Positions 39,346 to 51,018 of a stretch of DNA of 64,000 nucleotides are shown here, one piece after another. Under the pieces are notes generated by a model that was given only the letters and a program-made list of their open reading frames with translations, did not search any database and was not told the DNA's origin. Positions within the stretch are counted from its first letter, which is position 1, and every line of letters starts with the position of its first letter. This stretch comes from Trochalopteron elliotii (lineage: Eukaryota > Chordata > Aves > Passeriformes > Leiothrichidae): NCBI GenBank assembly GCA_024734555.1, contig JANPWX010000097.1:3265423-3329422 (forward strand), written 5' to 3'. Both the position numbers and the translations under genes were made by a program.

Positions 39346-42300
39346 TTGTATGCTTGCTTTTTAAATGTGAATTTTGTTAGGTGCATTTTGTTCATCATTG
39401 CAGGCTTCCTGCCACATCCTGAATGTCAGGAGGAACCATTTATGAAACTGGAGGTGATGATCCTTAAAAATCAAACAGCATGCTTTCCTATTCATGTGTA
39501 CAGAGTGCATGCAGTATGTGCCATTTTGGCTCCTACTGTCATACAGACTGGAAGTCTAGGTCTTCCCAATCTCATGATGAATCACCTATGGAACTAGAAT
39601 CAGTCTCTGTCTCTTTTTTTCCCTGTTTGGTCTGCTGGGCTCTTGTTTTTGGCAACTACACAGTCACTCAGCTGTGGGAAAAGAGGCAGCAGGAAGACCT
39701 TTCACTGTTCCGTGTGTCTCCAAGGTTGGAAGGCTGGAAAATTGGATTCAACCTTTCCATGCATATGGTTTAGACACAAAAGTGCTCTGCCTGATGACTG
39801 ATACTAAAAAGATCAGCTGCTATGTTCTTGACCACTTCTAATTTTTCAACTTTGTTAGACTTAAGGTCAGTCCTTAGTGAAGCTCTGCGGAAGTAAAATT
39901 TAGTGATATCCCCAAAGAGGACATTTCTGAGCACAGATGGGTAAGGAAAGTACTCAGTTTTTGGAATTTCATACTAAATAAAGAATGACTGGTGTATTTA
40001 GGAATCTACGGTCTTGGTAAACAAGCAGGTGGGATTACTGCCCAGAGTTTAAGAGGAATGTCTAGACCTCATTTCTGAGAAATATTTAGGTGGGCTGGAA
40101 TCCCATTAATTATTTCTTGATTTTAATTTTTTTTCTGTATTGATAAAACTATTTTTTTCTCAGGCAGAGGGAACTAAAGGGGGATTGGAATATACACTTG
40201 TCTTTTTGTAATTCTTATAGAATGGAAAGAATGGATATGTGAGTCTTTCCTAGTTTAAACAACCAGGAGCGTGTGCAAAATTTGGTGTACCCTCTTTCAG
40301 TTTTCCACTGGAAAAAAACAAATTAAAAGATGTTAAAACTCTACTGCGGGAACTGATAACATCAGTACTCTTGGTAGCAGGATTGATGCATAGCATACTG
40401 AAATCTCTGTTCTGCAAATAAGGATGAAATCACTAAGGGACAACACCAAAAGGAAAGGCAGATCTGGGAAGCTGTTGCCAGAACAGCTCAACATTTTGCT
40501 TGTCATTTGTTTTGAATGTATTCATGATATTTGTCATATTACAAGGTTCTGAACACCTCAATAAATGGTAGTCACATTGAATAAGATCCTCAAAATGAAG
40601 GAAAGTTATTAGCACTCATTTATCTTCTAATCCACTGTCATCTGAAAAAAGACAAATCATTTGTCAGTGAAGGTATTTAAAAAAAAGAATAAACTCATTC
40701 TAGAGTTAAAGATATGTCAATGAAGCACCCCTCTAGGACATTTAAGACCGTAAAACTTACAAGAAATAGGTGAAGTTGTGGAATAAATCTGGATTAAAAG
40801 GGGGTAATGCATTTAAAGGCTAAACAACCATTCCCACAAAAGCCTATCAGTGTGGTCCTCACCAGCTGGCTCCCAAAGCCTCTTGGAAATCACAGCATGA
40901 ACCTCAGCCTTTTGTCTCAGTGAGTGCCATGGGGCTGTGTTCTCACATGTGACATTTTAGAAACTAGGATCTTGTGCAGAGTGAACCCCAAACTTGCACG
41001 AGATTCTCTAAACTTAAAAAAGAACATGAATCATCTGTTTCATGAAGCTACCCACACCATAGAATCCCTGTGGAAGCCTCCATCCTCTACTGCTTTGTAC
41101 ACCTCAGTAAATCTCAGTGTTTCCCAGCAGACTGATCAGAGATGTAATGCAGTCTTGCTAAGCCCTTTCCAACTCCAGATATACATTTACTGCTAGGGAT
41201 TCTTTCCCCTTTTAAATTCAAAAGAGTAACTTGGGATGTCTTTTAACTACACTATTTTTAACCTGACAATGCTCCATTCTGACATGCTATCCCGTTCCCA
41301 CTCTTTCTCCATGAAAACTGAGGCAAGTCTGTTTTTCTTATCAGTTTTTAGCATGGTTGTTCCTGTATGGTAAATTTTAAATGACTTATTTTCTTTCTTC
41401 AGTTGCTTTAAAGAGTTAAACATAGATTTTTCACATTGCAGCATTTTAACACCTATTGGGCTTTTATAGACTCAGTTTGTATATGATGAACTATGTGTGT
41501 ATTTAACAAAAATATCAGCCAAAAGGGTAGAAGAGTAGAGGCCAAAAAATAAAGTGTAGGCACAGAGCAGCCACAGTAATGGAAGAAAAGTAGGGGAATG
41601 CAGAGTCAGGTATCAGATTAATCAGGGGCCAGGCTGTTTGCCAGATACTGCATTAGTGAGTGTTGCTCAGAGACTTCCCTTTCACTGTTTTCTTGGCTGA
41701 TTATGGTGGTCATCCATCAAGTATCCGAATCCAACCCATGTTATCAAAGCACCTTCTATTTCTGCCATTCTTTAGGGTAAAAAAGTCTCTAGCTCTCCCA
41801 TGCCCATGAAAATGATACTGTACCTTCTTGCAGCAGCCAAAATTTGATGGGCCAGTAGTCAGTTTCATCAGATGATGTAGAAAATAAATTAAGCCCTCAA
41901 AGGAGAAATAATACTGCAGTTTTCTATGCTGCCTGATAATTAAGAGCAAAATATTTAGGCACTGTTATTAGAAGGAGTCTCACCTGAATCCAGGGCCTTG
42001 CCACCATTCAGTGTTTTAGAAATGTTTTGTTCCAAAAAATTTGGGTTTGTGTATTTTAATAAGACATTTTAGTATGCCACTCAGTTAATATGATTTTTGA
42101 TGAAGTTGCTGTAAGAGAGCCTCAGTTATATAATCTATGAAAGAATCTAGATTCAGTAAACAGTATGTGCACACACGTGTATGTAGACTCAATTCACAGT
42201 AGTTTAACTGAGAATTGAAACTTCCTCTGAAATGCTACCTGCTAAGTTCTGCAACTTCAATCTATTTTAGGACAATAAAGTAAAAATTTCTCAGAAAGAG

Positions 42301-43150
42301 ACTGTTGAGTGAAAAACCACCATGCATTGATGGTGGGACACAGAAAAAGAGGTGAGATTCAGCAGCAGATGCTCCCATCCCTCCTGGTCTCGCATAAAAG
42401 ATGTTGCTAGTGGTGTTGCATGAGTCACTGTTTGTTGGAAGTACAAATAGCACAGTTTCTTTTTACCAAATAGACTAACAAAGTGACTTTAAGTAAACCC
42501 AGTAAACATAGAAGAGCCAGAACATTCCAGTAGCAGGTGGAGATTCAGTCTTTTTCACAATTCACTTCAAGCTGTTCTGGCCCAATTACCATCCTTCTGG
42601 AAATCCAATCAATTTTTCACTCTTGTTCAAAACATTCATGGTTAACCCTTCTTACCTAATTTTTTTTTTTTGAGAAGATACAATAGCACATGAATTTAGA
42701 GCTGCAGTAGTCCCTAACTACTAATTTTGAAATTGTATCTCTGGTGTTTCCCAAGATGAATACTGCCTGTGATATTGTTTATGTCTTTTTTTTGTTTTAT
42801 AGGTGGGAGACAGCCTTATTTTTTTTCTTGCTTCTTTGGGGTTTCTTTGGTATATTTTTCAAAATATTTTTTATTTTGTATTAATTTATAGTAATTCTTT
42901 AGTTTTTCACTCAGTAGAATGGGCTTTAGAAGAGAGAATATTTTTAGTTTGCTACCAACTAGAGGAGAATAAAAGTGGTTTCTTTGAGGTAAGTGAAAAA
43001 TAGACAGATAAGTTTGCATTGCCCTCTGAATGAAAATGCGGGCTAATTCACTGAGTACAAGAAGTCATGAGGACTACAAATTTGGAAATAAATTAATTCT
43101 TAATCCAATTAACTTTGACTGGTTTTATTCTCTCCCTGTTTGTTCTTTAG

Positions 43151-43233
43151 GTATGAACAACCTAAATGTGACAATGGTGCCAGAGCTCACCCAACAAAAA
43201 CAAAGGATTTGTACAAAGGACGCCAGCTTCAAG
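43151..43233 (+). CDS. SMOC2: SMOC2 internal exon: end of second thyroglobulin type-1 domain
   Basis: An 83-nt exon with acceptor AG at 43149-43150 and donor GTCAGT at 43234. The first G completes an Arg codon, 27 codons follow (beginning YEQPKCDNGARAHP and ending DLYKGRQLQ), and a G begins a Gly codon completed in the next, unseen exon. The Cys in PKCDN is the sixth cysteine that closes the thyroglobulin type-1 fold begun in the previous exon. The remainder is a basic linker leading toward the extracellular calcium-binding domain. The phase fits a next exon starting with the rest of Gly followed by Cys-Pro. An ATG-started frame over 43030-43368 is offset from the true frame and is not the product. 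Confidence 0.96.
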
Positions 43234-43664
43234 GTCAGTGAAACTGATAAATTTAAGTTTGTGCATTCCAATGCTTTGTCTATTCAGTACAGTAAATTAG
43301 AAAGCAATTCCTTACACTATATCAAAATAAGGTATCTTTTAGATATCACTATATTGATTTGCCACTGACTGAAGTATTTGACTTTGGAATAGTGTGTGTC
43401 AATATGGGTTTGGGATCTTGTCAGAGAAAGTAAGGCTCATTTTAATCAGTAGTTTAATAGCAGTCACATTTACTTACTGGAAATATTCTTTGCTGCTGTC
43501 ATATCAGGGAGATCAGCAAATATATCCAGGATAACTTAACCTATGCTTCATAATCCTTGTTCTAGCAAAATCCATGGGAAATTGGCCTCCATCTTTAAAT
43601 CAATCTAAAAAATGTATCCATCTTACTTTTCTCCAACAGTATCTTTGTCAGTTTACTGAAGGGC

Positions 43665-43756
43665 AAAAAGTATGAAAAATAATACTTTTTTTTCATCATT
43701 CTCTGTTGCAGGAAAAAATGGTGTTTATTGGAATTATCATTTTTTTCATACTTTTT
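43665..43756. repeat. Inverted repeat, 15-bp arms
   Basis: AAAAAGTATGAAAAA at 43665-43679 is the exact reverse complement of 43742-43756, with a 62-base spacer. It starts 432 bases after the 43151-43233 exon. The arms are low in complexity, so a chance or slippage origin is possible. It could fold in the pre-mRNA; no function is claimed. Confidence 0.75.
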
Positions 43757-44195
43757 ATAATCATGTGAGAGATCTTATCTATGGATAGTTGAGCTACATG
43801 GAAGTTACTAGACTTCCTTAATTTTTGAAATGGCATTTTAGTATGCTTGGATAACTTGAGGTGTAGCAGGTTTAGTGATGCTGCACATTAGATTGCAAGA
43901 CAGAGAATTGCAAGTCACTGTCAGCCATTGTGAAAAAACAGAAAGAAGTAAATATGTGCAGAGCTTTCATGTCATGAAAAATATTCTAGTGTGGTCACCC
44001 AAAGAAACATTCAGACAATAATTCTCAACTAATGTCCATCAGTGTTAAAATGCATAAACACGCACTGGATGAACGCACATTTATTCTCTCTGTCTTGAAA
44101 TAAATTTAATTACAAGGTGTAATAAAGAAAATACTAGATATAACTCTATGTTATGTTCTATATAGAAGCTAATCAAAAGATCTGGTTGAAGATGC

Positions 44196-44275
44196 CTTGC
44201 TTATTTTAGGGGGGCTGGACAAGATGACCTTCAAGGGTCCCTTCCAACCCAAATTATTCTGTGCTATTTTACAAT
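44196..44275 (+). mobile_element. CR1 3'-terminal fragment
   Basis: The stretch reads GGCTGGACAAGATGACCTTC followed by AAGGGTCCCTTCCAACCCAA and ATTATTCTGTG. This is the characteristic last 60-70 bases of avian CR1, ending in an octamer-like ATTCTGTG. Only the 3' tip is present, with no reverse transcriptase sequence, so it is a severely 5'-truncated insertion in the plus orientation. The exact 5' edge is uncertain. Confidence 0.85.
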
Positions 44276-45923
44276 TCCATGGAAACCACTGGAAAGTTAG
44301 CCATCTTCAACAGATTGTTATACACAACACTTGCATAGTTACAGATTTGGATGGTTACTTGATTTTGTGTTTGGGTTTTTTTCTGAGTGAAAAGAACTTG
44401 ACTCAGAAGATATTATGGCAGAGCAGAAGTTGAAGGAACAAGTTTTGTAGTTGAAGATATCACTTACTGGTCATTCCTACCTTTTGCTGAATGTTTTGGA
44501 AAGCATTTGCTAGATGTAATCTTAGCGGGAGAATGGGCAGGTGAAGGTTTTTAAGATTTCATACACCTGTTTTTTATCTATACTGATAGTGCTTTCATAC
44601 AGTACAGTAATAAAAATTTATCCAAAATCAAGATACTTTTCCATTGAAATAGTTAACAAGAACTTTCAATACTGCAAGCTCCTACTTGATACATTAATTT
44701 TCATTAAGTTAGGCAATGGTATATTGATTTTCTTTTTTTTACATTATGGTATTTTGCATTATGTGCACTTTAGTCCAAAAAAACACTACAGCAATGCAAG
44801 CCTGTAGTTACCATAACTGATACATATGACATGGATTTACTCTCTCTCATTTTAGGTTGCTTAATCTTTGACTTCCAAATGCCTTGTGTTATTTTAAAAT
44901 AAGGCAAATACCAAAACTTCTTAAATATTTACAGGTTAGCTAGAAGAATTTCCTTCTCTTCTGCAGCATGAAATAAGTACATGCCTATAGAAGTAATTGG
45001 GGGAAGAGGCTACTTCCCAGTTGCAGTTGTGTTAAGACGTTTATTTTTTTATTTCTCTCTCTGTAAAGCTAAATTCACAATTCTTCAGATGGCAAATTTA
45101 TTTTTTGTCGTGAAAACACTACTAAGTGAAATTAATTTAATTTATTTCAGACAATTTTTTGAAAAAAAAAAGGTTGAAAGATTATCTTGTGCAAGTATTT
45201 TTATTTATTAACAAATAACACAAAGTTGTGCAAATAGCTAATATGAATCAACTTTTTAATAGCAATGAATCACTGTTATTCAGTTTTTCTATCATAAGTA
45301 GCCTTGCAAAGGCATGTTTGCATCTGTGTTGTCTAAATTTAAATATAGCATATAATTGTTGAGTGGTGCCAGGACTGAATAAAGAAAATGTAGGTTAATT
45401 TGTTTTTTTACTTTTAAGGAATAATACATTTCTGAAAGGATGGGTTTGCTTCATTTGCTGATTATAGCCACAAAAATGCAATAGCCCTAGGTGAAACCAC
45501 TGCAACTGCCTGCCATGTAAAACAAGGAAGATTTTAAAATTAATTACTTTACTGCTATGAATGATCTTAAATGGGATAAACCCTGCTGGTAGATTCTCAA
45601 GTGGACTAAATTGGCATGGTTCTGCAGCTGCACTGATTTATACCACTTGAAAATTTGAACCCATTATATGTTAAGCCAAATATTTTTAGCAATAATTTGC
45701 AAATAAATCACAAAGCAGTTTTTGGCAAGCACTGATATCTTGTTAAGGCAAAACTGTGGAAGGTAAGTGTCCCTTGGAGTCTACAGCAAATTTAAACCTA
45801 GCTAATACTATGTCTTCACATCCTAAGGTAATCTAATATAAAGCATCTGAAACTGAAGGCTAGTCTGATGTTTGTAGGGACGATCCAAGCCACCTGTATC
45901 TCTTAGTTTGGGCTGGAAGTTAT

Positions 45924-45944
45924 ATAATAATAATAATAATAATA

Positions 45945-45977
<33 letters not shown>
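45924..45977. repeat. (AAT)n/(ATT)n palindromic microsatellite
   Basis: Seven AAT units run directly into ATT units, making a perfect inverted repeat with 22-nt arms (45924-45945 and 45946-45967) and no loop, followed by about ten more bases of ATT. Such a tract can extrude as a cruciform or fold as a hairpin. Confidence 0.95.
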
Positions 45978-45978
<1 letters not shown>

Positions 45979-46499
45979 CCATTAGATTTCTAGTCCTTTT
46001 TTTAAGGCCAAAGCATTTTTCTGAGGTTACTTGAGTTATGATCCTTCTCAGAAACTGGTTATTCTGAAATAATAACATTCAACTCAAAAAGGAGTATAGA
46101 GAATGTCACACATACTATGGAAATAAACAAAAGGGGTTTTTACTTTTCTCACAGTCAGAGTTTTCAAACATTTGTATTTTGACCTTTTGTTCTCCTTTGC
46201 GTTACGCAGTAAAATGGAAGTTCTGTGATAAACTAACATATTCTGTAAAGTCTTGAATAGTTTTTTTCCATACTTTGGATTACTGGTGTGTTAAAGAGGA
46301 ATTCAGTTTTCTACATAAGCTGATCAAGAGCATTGAAAAGGGTTTAGCATGAAGGCTCATTAAGCTAAACAATATGGTATGATGAAATGAGGTGTAGGTG
46401 CCCCTGTATTTTCCTAAATCGTGAGTCAAATTCAGCCAAGCTTAAGAATTATCAGTTCCTGAAACTGATTTTTCAGGTTTAGTCTATGGGTGAAGGTAT

Positions 46500-46745
46500 T
46501 TCTAACATTATGTGTATTACATACTTTTTTATAATCAGTAAAACGTTTTTGAGCAATAAAAAACATATCTGCAGTAAGTATATATTTAATTATATTTATG
46601 TATAAATTGTATCAATTTGCTACTATAATAATAAATTTAGTATATTGTAAAACATATGCAAATATAGAAATTGAAAAAGGATGAAATAAAAATGAAATGA
46701 CAACAATTTAATTTTTTAAATTTCATCTGTTAATAGTACAAAGCA
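46500..46745. other. Very AT-rich intronic segment
   Basis: Nearly all A and T, with motifs such as TATATTTAATTATATTTATG near 46580-46600 and AATTTAATTTTTTAAATTTC near 46705-46725. No coding or repeat-family signal was recognised. It may be a matrix-attachment-like or easily melted region, but that is only a guess. Confidence 0.5.
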
Positions 46746-48149
46746 ATACTTTATTTCTGCACTCCAGTTAATTGTCATGTGCCTCCCCTGGGGTACCTGT
46801 ACCCTGCCTTGGATACAGTGGATAAGCTTCCTGTTCATAAAGCTAGTCTTGCCTCTGCTCTAAGCAACCTGGAAGAAAAGGGCCTTGGTATGTAGGAGAG
46901 CAAGACATGATAACATATTGAGACAGTGTCAGACAACTCAGATAATTTTTCTCCTGGGCAAATCTTCTTATTTAAGAAGTATCCATTCAAAGCAAGAAGT
47001 CTCTGTTTTAGGCTCTGCTGTATGTGAGGGCTGGATAAACTTTGGATAGTACTGTATATGATTTTTTTTGTATTCTTACCTGACTTGGAAATTTATCTGT
47101 TTTTCCTATAATACGATTTTCATTACCCAGACCTGATATTTGAAAAGTAAATGGAAAAGTTTTTAAAGCATTCTGAGAAATGTTATTTTGCTCACATAAT
47201 GTTTTTAATTAGAAGTACCCTTATCTTTTGTGCACAAGAAAAAATAACAAAACCAAACAAATGAGTAAATGGTACACAAGTTTCAGCAATGTCAAGCTGG
47301 ATTTTCAGACTTTACTGGGTTGATATAGTTTTGTCAATTTAAGTCAGACCACTGATTTTGTTTACATTTTATTGTGGTTTGTTTAAGTTTCTCCTTTTCT
47401 TTAATGCAATGTGGGGTTTTTTGAAGTTCCTATAGTCGTGATACTTCCTTTCATACAAAAGTATAATTTGAGAGGGGAAAGTATAGTTTGGAAATTACAG
47501 TGCCTCTAAGAGTAATACAGTCTACTGACTTGAGCCAATGTGCAGATGTAGTAAATCAATCTACTAAAAGTCTTGAAAGTCTCTCTTTTTTATTTTCTCT
47601 AAATAGCATAGCTCTTCACTGTTGAATATTTTGCTTTCCTGAAATGCTGATCTCAGTTTACCTTGCTGGAATCCAGTAGAATGCGTCCATTGCATTTGAA
47701 TTACTGCAGGTTTGTAATGGTGACATAAGATCAGCATTTCACTCCTATTTCTGTCCTTACTGGCAATCCTTCACTTCAGTTGAATATCATTACAATTTTT
47801 GATTCTAGACCATTTGTCATAAAAAGGTGACTATTTCAGGGTTTTGGTAGCAATGAGTTAAGAAGCATCTGGAAGGTTACAATTTTTATTGTCCAGGGTT
47901 TATTTGGTGACACAAGAAGGATCCAAATTAATTTTGCACAGCCTTTTGGAGACAGATTTTGAATTCTTGGTTCCCCCTTTTTCTTCACAACCCAAATCTG
48001 AAACTCAGTGCTTTTCATCCAGGGCCTAAGCTCTGCTAATCACTGTGGTGGTACTCTGATGGTCTACAGTTTAAGTCAAACTTAGAACTTTATTACTCAA
48101 TTGAAATATCTTGACAAAGCTCCCTTGTATAGTTAATCAACTTAGTTAA

Positions 48150-48174
48150 TAACAAAACAAAACAAAAAAACCCT
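48150..48174. repeat. (AACAA)n A-rich simple repeat
   Basis: Short run of AACAAAACAAAACAAAAAAA type sequence in the last intron. It has no associated element that I can recognise. Confidence 0.7.
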
Positions 48175-49299
48175 TAAAACTCTTCCTTAAATATGAACTA
48201 CAGGTTGTTTTCTAATTTCATAGCCTGCAACTGACTCAGCTCTTGTTTTGAGCAATGGGTGTTCTTAAGCTTAGTTTAACCTTGGCATTCAAGCAGTTAA
48301 TATTTCCTCCTGCAAATCATGCATGAGAGCAGTTTAACTCATATGTTTATTTAATTTCTGTGTTACTTAAGAGAAACAAAAATATTCTAACTGCCCAATT
48401 TTCTTCCTATTGTAATGGCTTTATTTACTGTGTTTCTGATGGGATAATCCTGCACTGACCCTCAACAGTTTATGTTTTGTGGAGCAAAACTCATGATTTA
48501 AGGTATGGGGGAATTATGTGTGGATAAGTACAGTTTACTTTTGGTTGTTGGCAGTGTATCTTTTTCCAAAGTTAAAGGGAAATAGTCAGAAGCACTCAAA
48601 CCACGATGATGCAACACCCACAGCCAAACAGCCGTCATATGAAGTGTCTCACTTCAAAGGCATCTTAAAAGAAAAGGAAAGTGACAGAGGCTTAATTGCT
48701 TTTCCTTTTGAGGTTCATTTTATCATGCAGTGGTTCCACTTTTGACCATGACTGCATCAGATTTCGTAAGGTGCCAGAGTACTTCTCAGCTAAAATACTG
48801 AGGTACCACCACTGCCCAACCTCATCTAGCTTAGTCCTTCATTTATTTCCTCAGTGTAGTCTGGTACCACCACCAAATAGAAACTAATCTTACCTTATTT
48901 CACATTCTTAAGCATTTGAATGACTAAAGCTTTCTTTTTTTTTAAAGGCATCAGATAAGGCATAATGCAAATTTTATACGCATGCCTGCCTTCCCATGAG
49001 CTTCAAATTGTTAGGTCAATTGGCATGTAACTGTCTCCACTGAGCTGTGATTTAAATGGATTATATTTTTATGATGTAACCAGCTTTCTGGCTGCATGAG
49101 CTAGTACTCAAAATACTCCTTTCTGCTATCGAGTCTTAAAGCTCTGAGTAGTCAGCCAACCATTTGAAGTTGCTGGCTGTTTTGAATGTAACCATTGCCC
49201 TGAGTTCTGTGCTGTTCTGTTTACCAAGAGGTATTTGGCAAAAAGGCTCTGTATGGAGCAGAACTACCTAACAAAATTAAAGGAAATGTTGGTTCAAAT

Positions 49300-51018
49300 C
49301 CAGTGTGAACCTTCATCACAGTGATGGCAGAGCTGAACTGGCGAATTGATGGAGGGGACCTGCTGGGAGCATGGGGGGGTCTGCAGGGAGGACACGAGGC
49401 TCCACAGCGAGGTACAACTCCCAGAGCTGGAGGTTCCTGATGGAAGCAGAGTGAAGCCCCTGTAATCCAAAAAGAAATGGCTGTTGACATTGTGTGCCAA
49501 TGACACCCACAAGTCTGTGGGCCCAGAGAGGGTGCAGCTGAGAGTAATGAGAGAGTTGGCCAAAAAAGCTTCCCAAGTCACTTTCAGTCATTTACCAGCA
49601 GTCCTGGTTAACTGGAGAAGTCACAGAATTACCAAAAGGTAATTAGCAAATGTAACACCTATCTGCAAGAAGGGTTGGAAGGATGATCTGGGAAACTAAA
49701 GGCCTTCAGTCTGATCTTGGAACCCGGGAAAGTCATGGAGCAGATCATCATGAGTGCTAGCATGTGCAGGACAACCAGGGGATCAGGCACAGCCCAGGGT
49801 TTATGAAAGACAGGTCCTGCATGAGCAACCTGATCTCCTTCTATGGCAAGGTGACTTGCTTAGAAAATGAGGAAAAAGCTGTGGTTGTTGAAAATCTAGA
49901 CTTCAGTAAAGACTTTTACACCATCTTCCACAGCAGTGTCCTGGAGAAATTGAGGCTTTTTTTGGCTTGAACAGATGCACTTTTCACTGGGTTAAACACT
50001 GGCTGGATGGCTGGGCTAAGAAAGTAAGTGATAGAGAATGGAACTAAATCCAGTTGATGGCCAGTCACAAGGGATATTCCCCAGGACTCAATAATGGGGT
50101 TGGTCTTGTTTTATATCCTTTATCTATGGTTTGGGTGTGAGAATTTAATGCATCCTCAGTAAGTTCGCAGATAACACCAAATTAGATGGAAGTGTTTTTC
50201 TGCTGGAGGATAGGAAGGCTCTGCAGAGAGATCCTGACAGTCTGGATCAATGGGCTGAGGGCAACTGCATGAGGTTCAATAAAGCAAAGTGCTGGGTACT
50301 GCACTTGCATTGCAACAACTCCATGCATCCATATAGGCTTGGGGAAAAGTGGTTTGAGAACTGCTTAGCGTAAAGAGATTTGGGGTTGCTGGTTTACAGC
50401 TGGCCAGCTGTGTTCCCAAGTGGCCAAGAAGGCAAATGACATCTTGCCCTGTATGAAGAGTAGCGTGTCCAGCAGGACTAGAGAGATGATTTTCTCCCTG
50501 CGCTCAGCACTGGTGATACCACACCTGAAGTGCTCTGTTCAGTTCTGGACCCCCCAAAACAAGGAAGACAGTGAGGTTTTGGAGGGTGTTCAGAGAATGG
50601 CAGTGAAGCTGGTGAAGGGTCTGGAGCACAAGTCTTGGGAGTGTTTAGTCTGGAGAAAATGAGGCTTGCAGGGGGGGACCTCACTGCTCTTTAAAACTAC
50701 CTGAAAGGAGGCTGAAGCCAGGTGGGGGCCAGTCTCTCCTGTCATGTGTCAAGTGAAAGGATGAGAGGAAATGGCCTTAAGTTGTGCCTGGGGAGGTTAG
50801 ATAATTGAAAAAAATTTGCACTGAAACAGTTGTTAGGCATTGGAATAAGCTGTCCAGGGATGTGGTGAAGTCACTTGCTCTTGGAGTGTTCAAGGACTGT
50901 CTGGATATGGCACTTGGGGTTTTGATTTATAAGTGATTTAGGTTGGCGTTAGGTTGATGGTTGGACTGGATGATTTTAAAGGTCTCTTCCAACCTTGATG
51001 GTTTTGTGATTCTGTACA
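49300..51018 (+). mobile_element. CR1 non-LTR retrotransposon, 5'-truncated, decayed, plus orientation
   Basis: About 1.7 kb of the CR1 second open reading frame and 3' end. In order: THKSVGP (49510-49530) and the reverse transcriptase entry block; CAGCAGTCCTGGTTAACTGG near 49598-49617; LDFSKDFYTIFHSS near 49894-49935, where the family has [19 protein letters not shown] near 50161-50195, where the catalytic FADD box has become FADN; then the conserved C-terminal region KKANDILPCMKSSVSSRTRE (50423-50482), HLKCSVQFWTPQ and LVKGLEHKS. The 3' end reads GATGGTTGGACTGGATGATT then TTCCAACCTTGATGG and GTGATTCTGTAC near 50955-51018. Frameshifts, a lost catalytic Asp and stops show it is dead. The 5' boundary is approximate, since 49300-49500 is hard to align. 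The 3' boundary is good to a few bases. Confidence 0.9.

Larger units (their letters stand above)
36190..43150 (+). other. SMOC2: SMOC2 intron (about 7.0 kb) carrying a CR1 remnant
   Basis: Intron splitting the second thyroglobulin domain, from GTAAGG to the acceptor at 43149-43150 (TTTATTCTCTCCCTGTTTGTTCTTTAG). It contains a 16-bp palindrome (37009-37024), a G/T-rich tract, and a minus-strand CR1 fragment, each listed separately. The rest shows nothing recognisable. Confidence 0.92.

Noticed and set aside
43030..43368. 112-codon open frame overlapping the 43151-43233 exon
   Set aside because: It is out of frame with SMOC2 and runs through the acceptor and donor; the true frame gives YEQPKCDN.
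49221..49591. Three overlapping minus-strand frames of about 90 codons
   Set aside because: They lie antisense to the start of the plus-strand CR1, where GC content keeps several frames open.
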